In this document: one piece after another, positions 32,277-43,713 of the stretch
How positions within the stretch are numbered: position 1 is the first letter of the stretch
Layout of the letters: the number at the start of each line of letters is the position of its first letter
Assembly (NCBI GenBank): GCA_019054805.1
Contig: JAHQIY010000011.1
Location: 1,493,001-1,557,000 of the forward strand
Reading direction: 5' to 3'
Source: Brachionus manjavacas
Taxonomy: Eukaryota > Rotifera > Eurotatoria > Ploima > Brachionidae
DNA: 64,000 nucleotides
Notes under the pieces: model-generated
What the model was told of the DNA's origin: nothing
Database searches by the model: none
What the model saw: the letters and a program-made list of their open reading frames with translations, nothing else
Position numbers and translations under genes: made by a program

Positions 32277-32556
32277 ACCTTTTAATTAAATACCGACAAA
32301 TAAAATTTTTATCTCTTATCACAATTCAACTTTGAGATTCGGTTTCAAAATGTTTGTAATTAATTTTTTTTAAAAATCACTACTTTGATATTTAAAAGAG
32401 TTAAAAAAATAAAAAAAAGAGAGACAATTGATTTCTTAATATTTAAAGGTTAAAATATTAGTTTTCAGGGTCTTAATTTACACTTGTTATTCAAAAAAAA
32501 AAAATTTATCACAAAATTTTATTAGAACACTTTCATAATAGTCTTGAGCTTTAAAA
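32277..32556. other. short intergenic region
   Basis: About 280 bp of A/T-rich sequence between the macro-RING gene and the lectin gene. It includes a polyadenylation-like AATAAA near 32300. Confidence 0.5.
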
Positions 32557-33756
32557 ATGCAGTTCTTCATTTTTATATTATTTTTGCATTCATTAACAGC
32601 ACTTGCCGAAGAAAATGTAAATATTTTTGTCACCGTATAAATCTTTTTTCCTTCCCCCCCCCCGAATTTAATCTAAAGATTTCAGGAATTATTAAAAAAT
32701 TTTTTTAAACAAAAAAACAGGAAAAAATCAAAATCGATCTCAAAATTGAATTACCAAAAAATTCAATGCTAAATCTGATCCTAAAAGCTAGTTCTAGTGA
32801 CTCTGCTGAATGCATCGAAAAAAAATCATCTCAAAAGGTCGGCCCAAGTACTAACCAGAATAATTTTACCAAAAATGAAAACAAAGATTTGACTTCTTTT
32901 GAAAAAAATCAAATGGCCAATGCCCATACCACCCACTTGAGTACTAAATCAATTTTATTTGTGCGAAAATTTATCAATTTTTGCGCTCTGGATACTAAAG
33001 AAAATAGCTCCACACCATTTGAAACTCAAGGACCCACTTTTGTTTCTTCGACTAGTAACCCTTTGACGACCACTTCTTATGAAGAACAACTTCAATCAAG
33101 CTTAATGGTCGAGAAAATTATCCCCTCGAAAAATATAACCACTTTGTCGATTCTAGAACAAAAAATGTGCCCTGAAAACTTTAGAAATTATGGTGAAAGA
33201 TGTATCTACATTTCGACAGAATTCAAAAATTGGTTCGAAGCAAAAAAAAAGTGCGAAGAATTAAATTCTGGACTGATAATTCCAGACACAATTTTTACCT
33301 TCGAAAGAATGCTTTTACCAGTTGCTTATGAACTAAATCAGGATTTCTGGGTAACAGAAATTTTTTTTTTTAAAGTATTAAAAATTTTCTATTTAGATAA
33401 ATGCTTATTTTAATGTAGAGTTTGATGAATGGTTGTATCCATTGAATCGATTAGAAATTTCTACAGCTGACGTGAATCAAACAAATGATTTAGCTTTTGA
33501 AAAGGTCTTAAATAGCCAAATGATTTATATTGACCCTGACGAGAACAAAGAATGGTAAATAAATGAAATTGAAGCAAAATGAGCTTAAATTTTTTTAAGG
33601 TTTTGCAATTCTGATAAATTGAAGTTATACGCGACCGCCATTCGAGAGCCTAAGGATAACTACTTGGCTATGAGTTGGTCTGAGGAATTTGGAAGAAACT
33701 GCATTGATAATTTTAATTTAAATTCAAACAAACGCGTTGTTTGTGAGCTTGTCTAG
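32557..33756 (+). CDS. secreted C-type-lectin-like protein (4 exons)
   Basis: The exons are 32557-32616, 32721-33350, 33397-33554 and 33600-33756, with introns of 104, 46 and 45 bp; all junctions are GT-AG and keep the frame, giving 334 residues. Residues 1-18 form a signal peptide (MQFFIFILFLHSLTALAEE). Residues about 40-145 are Ser/Thr/Asn-rich. The C-type lectin fold starts at CPENFRNYGERCIYI, continues with WFEAKKKCEELN and a DFW segment, and ends with Cys residues in WFCNSDK, NCIDNF and the terminal VVCELV. The EPN/QPD and WND sugar-binding motifs are absent, so Ca-dependent sugar binding is doubtful. It is likely an extracellular recognition protein. Confidence 0.85.
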
Positions 33757-36234
33757 AATTATATACTTTTTCTTATTTAAATGTAAAGAATCAAATTAAA
33801 TATGGTAATAGAGAAAATTATTAGAAAATAATTGAAATTATATAAAAAAAAAAACAATAAACAAATAAAAAATTTAATCTTTTTTAATTTTTAAACGCAT
33901 TATTTAATTATTAATTAATTAGGACTGAAATAAAATTTTCTGAAATTTTTAAAAGCGCATTCTGGTCTTTCTGAAGATCATGATACAAGTTTCCAGATAT
34001 ATTGTCAAAATTTTAAGATTGCGATAAGTTTTTTATTTTGATGAATGCATTATACTACTCGATAATGACTGCTAATTTAAAAACGAAGAGGACATTTTAT
34101 TATTTTAATAATGGACAAAATTTTTCCTAAAATCATCAATTTCTAAAATAAAATGTTTATTCACTTAAGATTGAAAAAAAAAACTATTATTAACGGGTGG
34201 TCAATCATGGCTGTCCAAAATTTCAACAATAAAAAAATTTGTGATGCCATTAATTTAAAATAATAAAAAATTTGTTGGTTTATGTGGTTTAATTTTTTGT
34301 GTTTGAATTACAAAATGTATCCAATGTTGAAATATCATTGAAAAAGTGCGATGTTTCAAATGTTTTTTTCAGTATCAAATAAAAAAATAATTTTAAGTTT
34401 ATAATGCAAGCATGAAAATCTTTGTTTTTTTTTAATAAATTTTGACTGTGGGTTTGTGATATGATGATCCTTAAGATAATATTTGTAGTTTGAAAAGCTA
34501 TTTACGCTCTGTTTTTCATTTTTTATAAATTGAAGTTTTGTTAAAATGCATCAAACGAACGTCAATTATCACTAAAGTCAAAATTTATAAAGAAAAAAAC
34601 GAAAAAAGTTTTTCGAGTCTAGTCTGTTAGGTGGAGTATGGTTCACCTATTACCGGAGCAATTTTTGTTCTCAGATTTTATAAACTATTAGTTCACCTAA
34701 TCTGAAAATTGTTTACCTAATTCAAAAATTGTTCACCTATTTTGAAATTTTTTCATCTATTTAGGAAAAAGCTAAATGTTATATTAAAAAATAAGATAGA
34801 AAAAATATTATGATTAAAAAGTTTTGTTTTGATAGATTTTATCTTTTTAATCCATATAATTAAATTATAATATTTGCATAATAATCCATCCTTGTAATAT
34901 ACAAAAACGGCACTAAAAAGTTTGTTTTTAAAGGTTATTAAATTGTTTTGTATATTAAAAGAATGGTTTATGTATATCATAATTTTTTTTTCTATAATTT
35001 TATTATAAAATTTTTCATAGATTTTTATCTGCTGATTCAGAAAAAAATTAATATTGAACTTGACGTACTTAGTATTTTATCCTATACTTTATTCCTAAAC
35101 TTATTAAATATTTCTAAGTATTAATTTTAACAACAAAAAGTAATTTTGTTAAAATGGCAAAATTAACAGGATAACAAAATATGTCGTTCATATACAATGG
35201 CATTCATTCATTCATTTTCAGACGAATTAAGCTACAGAAATTCAAAACTTAAGTGATATATGAATTTCTTATTTTTTGACTTTGATTTTCATTTTTTTAA
35301 AATAAAAAATTAATTTTTGAAAACTGAAAAAAATTAATTAATTTTTAATTTAAAATTTTTTATATAAGAAAGATTATTTATACGGTTTTTTATTAAAATA
35401 CATTCTGATAAATTATTTTTCAACTTTTATTTGTATTTGAATTTTATATTAAATATAAAGTATATTATTCAAGTAAAATATCTTAAAGTTTTTTAAATAT
35501 AAAAAAGAATTTAATATTTTATTTTAAAAATTTACCTTTTTTTTAAGACTGTTTCTTGATCAAGCACCATATAGTCACCACTTACCCAACACTAAAAACA
35601 ATTCAAACAGCTTTAAATAAAAGAATATAGCCAATTTTAGGCAACTTGAAGTTCATGATCATGATCACATGATCAAAACTTAATAGATTAAAATTTAAAA
35701 AAAAATGATGAAAAGAAAAATTTTTTAAATATTTTTTAAATTAAACACAAAATGCTTATTATCTAAATTTTTTTCCCAATTGATCTTTAATTCATTTTTG
35801 TTAGATATTAATTTGAAATTTTAAAGACAAATTTAAAATATACATTAAAGCATTCAAAGTATGGCTTTAAATGATATTTTAATATTAATTAAAATAAATA
35901 ACGGCGAAACAAAGTTTAAATTTGTATTGAAAAATTTCAAAATATTGATTTAGATTTTATTTGACTTCAAATATAAATTCATTAAATTTTCTTCCTAATT
36001 AGAGATTAAAAAAATCATGTATAATAAAGTTTGAAAATTTAGCATTTAAAAAATTGATAAAAAATACTTTTTTTAAATCAAATACTAAAAATTCTGATCT
36101 GAAATTAAGATTTGATCATAAACTTCAATTTTACATAATTCTACCATATAATATTATTCAAATCGCTAAAACATTTCCAATTCAATATGACAATCAAAAA
36201 TTAGACTTTTACGTTAATTAAGAAATTTAAACAA
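33757..36234. other. long intergenic region
   Basis: I see no gene in about 2.5 kb. 34640-34765 holds a degenerate tandem repeat of about 24 bp built on GTTCACCTAATTCAAAAATT. A minus-strand frame at 34753-34980 has A/T-driven composition and is not credible. The rest is A/T-rich without features. Confidence 0.5.
34640..34765. repeat. degenerate ~24-bp tandem repeat
   Basis: Four to five imperfect units containing (G)TTCACCTAxxTxxAAAATT. The same word reappears inverted near 49670 (AATAGGTGAACTACAAA), so it may be part of a dispersed element. Confidence 0.45.
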
Positions 36235-36307
36235 GCCCGGTTAGCTCAGTCGGTAGAGCGTGAGACTTTTAATCTCAAGGCCAAGGGTTCGAGCCCCTTA
36301 TCGGGCG
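36235..36307 (+). tRNA. tRNA-Lys(UUU), copy 1
   Basis: 73 nt with a full cloverleaf: a 7-bp acceptor (GCCCGGT/ATCGGGC, one G-U), D stem GCTC/GAGC, anticodon stem TGAGA/TCTCA with loop CTTTTAA (anticodon TTT) and T arm AAGGG-TTCGAGC-CCCTT. Discriminator G. Intron-less. A T-run follows, suitable as a Pol III terminator. It closely resembles animal tRNA-Lys(UUU). It is convergent with copy 2. Confidence 0.97.
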
Positions 36308-36620
36308 AATTTTTTTATATAGTTTCTATTAAGAAAATGAAAAATTGTGTAGCATAATGAAAAATAAGCTTGATTGTTTTTATGTTATCTTAAAAGAACA
36401 CATTACGCCAAATGAAGAAGATGCCATTTTGTATTTTCATAAATCTTATCTTTAAATCTAAAAAGAATATCAAATTATAGCTTTTTTAAACGCAAAAAAA
36501 AAGTTTTACTTGAAAATTTTCTAATGATAAATTCAATAAAGATTATTTGAAATTATTTTAATATTTATAAATATTTTGAAAAGATTGAATAAAATGCTTT
36601 TTATTAATTAAAAAAAAAAT
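36308..36620. other. spacer of convergent tRNA pair
   Basis: 313 bp of A/T-rich sequence between the two inverted tRNA-Lys genes. It begins and ends with T- or A-runs that can terminate Pol III from either side. No other feature is seen. Confidence 0.6.
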
Positions 36621-36693
36621 CGCCCGATAAGGGGCTCGAACCCTTGGCCTTGAGATTAAAAGTCTCACGCTCTACCGACTGAGCTAACCGGGC
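36621..36693 (-). tRNA. tRNA-Lys(UUU), copy 2
   Basis: The same 73-nt gene as copy 1 on the opposite strand, with no difference by eye. The 3' end faces copy 1. Confidence 0.97.
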
Positions 36694-37169
36694 TTGATTA
36701 TTCAAAAATCAAACATTTTTTTATCAATTAAAAACTCATTTTTATTTTTAACTATATTAATATTCAAATAATGAGTTTTAAAATTGATAGGTATGTATAT
36801 TTAATGAAATGAGGGATTGTTTAAAAATAACTCTAGCTTCAAAAGTTAAACCAATAATTAGAAGGCTTAAAATAACTGATAACTAACAAATCAGCAAGTG
36901 AACTTAAGGGTGTGCATGATCAGTTATATAATTTCTTATGCATTTAACTTTTATCAGCATATGATCATCATTTTTCGTATTTCAACAAAAAATAAAAAAT
37001 TAAACCCATATGTTTTAAGCAAATATTTACTTAAACTACCAAATATTCTTTTTTTATTTGCTCAATTTTAATTTATCTCTTAAATTAAGATATTTTCATC
37101 TCAAAAGTATCTTCAAAAATTCATTCAAGCTATAGAAAAAAATTGTGCTAGTCTCGACCCAATATTGAA
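36694..37169. other. intergenic region
   Basis: No gene or RNA is seen. The sequence is A/T-rich. Confidence 0.45.
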
Positions 37170-37560
37170 ATGAATGAAAATAAGGTAAGTTTATCGATTG
37201 TAAATTTTATGTTCGCTATGAAATTTTTATTTCGTTTGTCAATTTTATTTAAAATTTTTAGTTTTGAGAGTTGAAGAAAAATTCTATCAAGAGGAGCTAA
37301 AAAAAAATTTGTTGTTTAAAAATTTCAAGTTGAACAATCAAAACAAATTTTTTGAAAAATTTTTAATTTTCTTAAAAGTTTAAAAATAACTAAAATTAAA
37401 GTATCATTAGAAAAAAGTTTTTGTAAAAAATCTTGTTTAAAAACAAAGAAATTTATTATTAATCTTTAAACAGATGGAAAAATTAAAAATCGATTCTGGC
37501 GATTTTTTGAAAAAAAAAACACCAAAAGATGACATGAAATTATCTAGAATTTGTATAAAA
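37170..37560 (+). CDS. possible 5' exons of a small unidentified gene
   Basis: ATG at 37170 gives five codons (MNENK) followed by a consensus donor GTAAGT at 37185. A second piece, 37474-37560, follows TTTAAACAG, is 29 codons long in the same phase (EKLKIDSGDFLKKK and on) and ends at GTAACT. The splice signals are good, but the peptide is lysine-rich and unrecognised. A third exon is not identified; one candidate begins near 37595 after TTTTAACAAG. It may be a short real gene or a chance arrangement. Confidence 0.3.
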
Positions 37561-37599
37561 GTAACTATTTTTTAAATCTTAATATTTTAACAAGTCTCT

Positions 37600-38249
37600 T
37601 CTAAAAAAATTCTTATTAAACTTTTTTTTTCAAAAATGTAATAAAAAATTAAGTATTGTTCTATTTTAAATTAATCAATTTGAATTAAAGGCAATTTTGT
37701 AATCCTGCAATTAAACATAGATTAATTGAAGTATTAACAACAGCATAGTGTGGCATCTCTAAGACAGGGTTAATAGATTTCGTAAATTTTTAATTTACTA
37801 AGATGCTCATAGTATTCTATACCAGCTCCAAGAACGCTTAGCCCCTAAATATCTCTAGGAGTAAAGCACAGTTGGCTTTTATTTTTTTTCAAATTCCAAG
37901 TCATGACTTTATTTTTGACAAATTATAAAATAAAATTATTTTAATTAATTAGAATAAGGTTTTTTCCTTCTTTTGAAAAATCGCTTACTAATAAAATTGC
38001 TTTTTTTCCTTACAAAATGCAACAAATTACAAAATATAGTTAGATAGTTAGAGCGAAATTTAAGAAGCAAATTAAAGCAATAGTTTCTTTAAATCTAATA
38101 TCGCAGTGAATTGAACTAAAATCCCGAATTTTCAGCATTTTCTTTGATAATTCAGACACCTTTTTAAGCGTATAATAATTTTACCCTTCAATAAAAACAT
38201 AAATACAAAGACACATTAATTGGGGTCTCCTACGTTATGCAATATTGAT
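37600..38249. other. intergenic region
   Basis: No gene is supported. A slightly richer patch near 37735-37880 does not translate into a recognisable protein. Confidence 0.45.
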
Positions 38250-39490
38250 GTTGGTCACGAAAGATGCTACCAATATTTTAATTAAGTGAGCAACGAATTC
38301 ATTAAGATTGTGTAATAGTGACCAAAATTAATAAAAATGTGACCAGTTTTAATAATTAGGTGACCATTCATTAATTTGGTTACTAATGAAATTTTTATAA
38401 AATAAAATAATTAATCACATTTAATTAAATTTAATTTATATGAGTTCAAGTAATTCAAGTTAAAACTATAAAGCCAAATAAATAATATAAAAAAGTAATT
38501 TAATTTTTGCGTTTTCAGGTTTAATTCGCCATCCATGTATTTACAGCATATATAACATAAATAGGATATATTTTTATCACCAGTCAACCTTGAATTTTTT
38601 TTAAAATAAAAAATTAAAAGAATTTATACACTTTTGACCAGCTAAGTAAATTCTAGCAGTTTCTGAAACTAACACTAGAAGATTAATTTTTTACTCTTAA
38701 GTCTTAATAACTTCTTTGAAACATTAAATGAAAACAATTAGTTTTTTTTGGTTATTTCAACCTATTATTGTATAATTTTAAGCTATTAATAAATTAATTT
38801 AAATATTTTAAAAACTACTGAACCTAAAGATAAAATTAGTAAAAAAAAGTACAAAATGATTTAGAAAGTGACCATAAATTGATCACCTATTTCCTAGGTC
38901 ACCAAATAGTGATCAATATTGGTAACAACTAGTGTTGGATACGGTCAAGACAAACCGGTCCAATACACGGATGGTTTTTTGTGGTCATTTGGCCGGCCAG
39001 CTAGGCGGTCAAATTTTTGGACCGCCAAAGTAAACGGTCTAAAATATAAGGTCGGCCAAAATTACGGCCAAATTTTTGGCGGTTAGCCACTTTGAATTTT
39101 TTTCGAAGAAATGTTTTTAATTTAAAAAAAATAAATAATTAAAATAATAAAAAAAAAATTTCTTTATTTATTTTAAAAAGTTTTTTAAGATTTAAGAATT
39201 TTTTTTGATTTTTCAAAATTCTACAAAAAATTTTGTGATCACCCGCCAAAAAGTTGGGCGGTTTTCTGGCCGCCAGTATATTTTAGACCGTTTAATTTGG
39301 CGGTCCAAAAATTTGACCGCCTAGCTGACCGGCCAAATGACCGCGCGCCAAAAAGTTGGCCGGATAATGCGGACACGGTCACGGTTTCTAAAAATTTTGG
39401 CCGGTCAAGTGTCCGCTTGTACGGATCCCAACAATAGTAACAACTGAGCTAAATGATTTTAGTCACATGTTTTGTGACCAATTGATCAGA
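38250..39490. repeat. GTGACC/GGTCAC-rich degenerate repeat region
   Basis: The words GTGACC, GGTCAC and GATCACC recur in both orientations (near 38254, 38319, 38338, 38369, 38869, 38880, 38897, 39465 and 39472). The part at 38800-38929 continues at 39437-39490 on the far side of the MITE. It looks like an old element with repeated internal motifs; the class is unknown. Confidence 0.4.
38930..39436 (+). mobile_element. hAT-type MITE, copy 1 (507 bp)
   Basis: It starts TAGTGTTGG and ends CCAACAATA (near-inverted ends), flanked by perfect 8-bp duplications GTAACAAC (38922-38929, 39437-39444). It is much richer in G+C than its surroundings and is full of GGCCGG/CCGGCC and ACCGCC/GGCGGT words, so it can fold extensively on itself. 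It has no coding capacity. Eight-base duplications and TAGTGTTGG ends fit hAT. A shorter, inverted relative lies at 44196-44488. Confidence 0.88.
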
Positions 39491-39959
39491 TAACATGGAA
39501 AAGTCGTTAAATGGAAAGTTAATTCCTAAACAATTCAAAATTGGTAAAATTACGTTAATTTTTTATATCAAAAAAAAAATACAGAAAAAAAAAATAACAA
39601 CTGAAATTTCAAATATTAGTTTCAAAAATTTATTTAGTTAATTAGATTCATAAATGAAAATGACGGTAATTGGTTTAATCATTGATTAGTTCGTAATAAT
39701 TTTTATTCATAGCTAAAGTGGCATTTTTCTTTAATTTCTCTTTAATAATATAATAAGAAAAGTCAAATGTAAAAAAAAAAAATTCCTTACAACAGCATTA
39801 TTAATCGAATTATGAAAAGCATCATTGAACATTATCTGTTCAGTCAAAAATTATTAAGATAGCGATGAATTAAAAATTAATTATACTGTGTTATTTTTCT
39901 AAAAGAAAAAAAAGCAAAAAATGCAATTTATAAAGGAAATTTAAAAATTTGATATCAGA
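39491..39959. other. non-coding AT-rich stretch
   Basis: No gene or RNA is seen between the MITE region and the left arm of the inverted duplication. Confidence 0.45.
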
Positions 39960-40590
39960 TTTTTATTATATTAATTATATTTAAGATGCTTTAATTATTT
40001 ACAATTAGTTTTAAAACATAAATTAACCTGAAATTATTTTTTTATGCAAAACAAAATAACAAAATAAAAGTTAAAATTATAGAAAATAAAGTTTAAGTAA
40101 GTGATAAAAAAAATTGATAAGAACAACATTTATAAAAGAACTCTTATTATAATAAGAAATTATGGAGAATTAATTGATTAAAAGTGCAAAAAAAAGTATA
40201 AAAAAGAAGAAAAAATATAAGCTAAAGCATTATTGATAATTTGTGTCCATTTCATCAGTCACATTAAATTGAACATGCTGGTAAAGATCGTATTGTAGAT
40301 CCTCATCGGAAAAAAAATTGAGCAGATCAGGCTTATTGTTGTCCATTTCATCAGTCACATTAAATTGAACATGCTGGTAAAGATCGTATTGTAGATCCTC
40401 ATCGGAAAAAAAATTGAACAGATCAGGCTTATTGTTGTCCATTTCATCAGTCACATTAAATTGAACATTCTGGTAAAGATCGAATTGTAGATCCTCATCG
40501 GACAAAAAATTGAGCAGATCAGGCTTATTGTTGTCCATTTCATCAGTCACATTAAATTGAACATTCTGGTAAAGATTCTTAATTAATCTT
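39960..40590 (-). repeat. left arm of a large inverted duplication
   Basis: Reading outward from 40590 to about 39960, this arm matches 43459-43920 in inverse orientation. The match covers the 96-bp repeats, then GCACTTTTAATC, CATAATTTCTTAT, TGTTCTTAT and TTTCAGGTT, with indels and many substitutions. A further short match joins 40889-40965 to 43125-43190. The HDHD5-like gene lies between the arms. Confidence 0.7.
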
Positions 40591-40595
40591 TTCAT
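40230..40595 (-). CDS. four-fold 32-residue repeat protein or exon
   Basis: An open frame of 121 codons starts at ATG 40595 (MKRLIKN). It consists of nearly four copies of a 96-bp unit encoding LYQNVQFNVTDEMDNNKPDL then LNFLSDEDLQFD (N/H, F/Y and L/F variants), ending in DTNYQ and TAA. The repeats are acidic and hydrophilic; no family is recognised. The frame is conserved across units with mostly synonymous or conservative changes, which suggests coding history. The inverted counterpart at 43459 has a stop codon in one unit. It could be one exon of a larger gene, or a coding-like minisatellite. Confidence 0.45.
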   Translation of the reverse strand: MKRLIKNLYQNVQFNVTDEMDNNKPDLLNFLSDEDLQFDLYQNVQFNVTDEMDNNKPDLFNFFSDEDLQYDLYQHVQFNVTDEMDNNKPDLLNFFSDEDLQYDLYQHVQFNVTDEMDTNYQ

Positions 40596-40888
40596 TTTAA
40601 TCTTTTTTATGAAAAGATCGGTCCGGGCAGAGCCTTGGTTAATTTAATTATTGATATATGTTATTAATTATTTAAGAATTTATTTGTTAATTTTTGATTT
40701 TTGTTTGCTTTTTTAAACTTTTTTTAAGTGCTCCTTTATTTGAAAAGAAAATTTTACTAAAAAATATAGATTTTTTGCCGATAAATTAAATAAAAAATTA
40801 TAATTTAAAAAAAAAAAAAATATTTATTTCATGGAAAACATTTTAAAGTTTTAAAATTTAAAAATTTTTTTTTTTACAAAAATTAAAG
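40596..40888. other. upstream region of the HAD-hydrolase gene
   Basis: The missing first coding exon of the HDHD5-like gene should lie here or further upstream. An ATG at 40832 (MENILK) has no donor that keeps the frame, so I could not assign it. Confidence 0.4.
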
Positions 40889-42828
40889 AATACAAACGAA
40901 GTGAATCCAGGAGTTTTTATTGACATTGACGGAGTGGTTTTAAAAGGTGGTAGACCTTTTGAATGGTCCAAGAAAGCAATTCACGTAAATTGAATTTTTA
41001 AAATTTAAAATTTTTTATTTTCTAAAATCCAGGCCTTATGGGATAATAATATCCCATTTGTTTTTGTCACCAATGGAACCTACTGTTCTAAGACTCTGAT
41101 CGACACCTTAGAGAGTATTCTTGAATTGCCCTTTACAAACGATCATTGTGTTGTGGCTCCATCGCCTTGCAAAGCATTGACCGACTTTCACGATAAACGG
41201 GTTCTTGTTTGTTGTCAAAACGATTCTTATGATCTAATTAGCGAGTAAATAGTCAGGACTCCCTTGAGTTTGTGTTTTTACCAAAATTTACCTAATTTTC
41301 AATAATATTAAAAAAATTCAGATAGAATTCCTAATAAAATTTGTTTTAAAAATTTGGATAAATTTTTTGAAGTTAAAATAAATGCAGTTATTTGACTGTT
41401 TAAAAAAATAAAGCTATAAAGTTCAAAAATGTAAGGAAATCGATCTTAAAAATAAATTTTTGACAAAATTAATATTTCTGTTATTTTTAATGAAAAATTC
41501 ATTCGACTTTCAGTCATTTTTGAGTTCTCTAAGGCAAAATCAAGTCACATCTTTTACTTAAATTTTTATTTTGACTTTTATACAACTCTCTTGGAAATAC
41601 AAAAATATACTTAAAATTAAAAATGGCAAAAAATATTTGAAAAAAAAATTCAAGTAAAGTATTGGCAATTTTTTTCTTCTATTTGCGTAATTCTTAAAAT
41701 TTTTGGATTTTCTTAGAATTCTTTCAAAGTGTAATCTTTCATCTTGAAAATTAACAATCTATCTTTAAATTGGCGTAAATTTTAATAAAAACTTAAAATC
41801 ATCCAAATTAAAGAAATTGGAAGAATAATTTTTTTCTTTTTCTTAGACTTGGTTTCAAAGATTATTTGACTGTGCCAGAATTGGTCAATATATTTCCAGA
41901 TTTGGATTTTGTCGATCATGAACGTAGACACATGCTTCTAAAAAACCCGCTCACTGACGAACAAAAAAAACTACAAGCAGAATTTCGCCCGATTGAAGTA
42001 ATTTTACTTCTTGGTGAACCAATTAATTGGGAATGTGCCTTACAAATATTGCTTGATGTAATCATGACAAATGGTGATCCAAGAAAGCAATTTAAATTCG
42101 TACCATTTCCTCACTTGCCAATAATTGCCTGCAACAAAGACTTGACTTTCAAAGGCGCAGCAGCTTTGCCACGATTTGGTCATGGCGCTTTTCTAGAATG
42201 TCTAGAGACTTTGTACATGAAGGTGACTCGAAATGAGCTTGTGTATGAATATCTCATGGGTAAACCATATTTGATTACATACGAGTATGCCGCTGAGCAG
42301 ATTCAGAATTTGTCAAAAAATGGTCAGCGAATAAACAAGTTTTACATAATAGGCGATAATCCTGAGGTTGATGTACGAGGTGCCAACTTGTACAAAGAAA
42401 GTTTAACAGGAGAAAAATCAAATCGAGGATCTACAAAGACTTCAAGACGACAGTCTACAGTGGATTTCTTAAATCAAAACTTATTCAAGCCAGTTGAATC
42501 AATTTTAGTGTGTACTGGGGTTTATAATCCTCAGAGTGACATGCTTTATCATTTAAGAAATCTATTTGACAAATCCCTTAGACGAAGTTCTATCAATCCG
42601 GATTATTTATCAAATGAATCCGAGGGTATTACCTTGACTGTGCCTCAACCAATAATTCAAAAGGAGTCAAGTTCGAACTTTTTGGATGTTGAAACTTTGC
42701 AGCTAAAGGACGCTCTAAGTCGAAAGAATTCATTCATTAGCTATTTCGATAATCAATGCAATATTCCTGATGTAACAGTGGATAATTTAATGGATGCTGT
42801 TAATTATATAATAAATAGTTCAAAATAA
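40889..42828 (+). CDS. HDHD5: HDHD5/CECR5-like HAD-superfamily hydrolase (5' exon missing)
   Basis: Three exons are visible: 40889-40984, 41033-41244 and 41847-42828 (introns of 48 and 602 bp). All are GT-AG and in frame, giving 429 residues plus an unassigned N-terminus. HAD motif I is FIDIDGVVLKGG (nucleophile Asp and DxD), motif II lies in VFVTNGTYC, and motif IV is IIGDNPEVDVRGANL. Family-specific segments include LLLGEPINWECALQILLDVI, PHLPIIACNKDL, PRFGHGAFLECLE and SILVCTGVYNP. The order and length match animal HDHD5 (CECR5), a HAD protein generally regarded as mitochondrial; the substrate is unknown. A Ser/Arg-rich insert lies at about residues 280-300. The gene sits between arms of an inverted duplication; its first visible exon is partly copied at 43125-43190. 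Confidence 0.88.
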
Positions 42829-43124
42829 AAAATGTCTTAAGAGCACTTAAAAAATTTTTAAGAATTAATTAATAAAATTTCATTTACAGATTTTTATTTA
42901 GAATTATTAAAGCTGCTTTTTGTTTAAATGCAATAAAATAATTAAATAATTTCGTTTTCACTTTGAATTATCAATAATTTAAGAAAGTTAAATAATAAAG
43001 CATTTAAGAGACTAAACATTTTTCCTTAAATTTTTTTAAAATCCAAGAACGATGCAATAAGAGATGAGGATACTTGAAGTCAAATAAAACAATATGAAAG
43101 GTCAAGCAATTTTCATTCAAAAGG
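42829..43124. other. 3' flank of the HAD-hydrolase gene
   Basis: A/T-rich sequence with AATAAAAT-type polyadenylation-like signals near 42930. No gene is seen. Confidence 0.45.
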
Positions 43125-43190
43125 TCTACCACCTTTTGCAACCACTCCGTCAATGTCAATAAAAACTCCTGGATTCACTCTGTTTGTATC
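43125..43190 (-). pseudogene. inverted copy of the HDHD5-like motif-I exon
   Basis: The minus strand repeats 40891-40965, including an acceptor-like AAATAAG before it, and encodes DIDGVV with Ala for Leu next (GVVAKGG). Similarity stops soon after PFE. It is an isolated exon fragment in the right arm of the inverted duplication. Confidence 0.7.
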
Positions 43191-43458
43191 CTTATTTGAA
43201 ATTAAATAAAATTAAATTAATTTTATCAATTTTTAATTTTTTACATACTAATTTTGAAACTAAGTTTTTTTTCTTTTGAAATTTTTTGAAATTTTTAAAT
43301 TACGTTGTTTCATTAAAACTCAATACTTAAGAATGTTAAAATTTGAAATATAATCACGCAATTATATTTAGAAATGTAAAATAGAAAAAAAAACTTGCCC
43401 CTTAAAAAAAAAGAAGTAAACTAAAATCTGAAGTTAACTTATAAAATTTCTAAATCTT

Positions 43459-43713
43459 TACCAGAATGTTCAATTTAATGTGACTGATGAAATGGACAAC
43501 AATAAGCCTGATCTGCTCAATTTTTTGTCCGATGAGGATCTACAATTCGATCTTTACCAGAATGTTCAATTTAATGTGACTGATGAAATGGACAACAATT
43601 AGCCTGATCTGCTCAATTTTTTGTCCGATGAGGATCTTCAATTCGATCTTTACCAGAATGTTCAATTTAATGTGACTGATGAAATGGACACAAATAATCA
43701 ATAATGCTTTTTC
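43459..43713 (+). pseudogene. inverted partner of the 96-bp coding repeat
   Basis: Two and a half units of the repeat from 40230-40595 occur in the opposite orientation. The second unit has TAG where others have AAG (NNK to NN-stop), so the long frame is broken. Flanking homology continues to about 43920. Confidence 0.75.

Noticed and set aside
34753..34980. 75-codon minus-strand frame
   Set aside because: Its Lys/Ile/Phe/Asn composition follows A/T content, with no motif or splice context.
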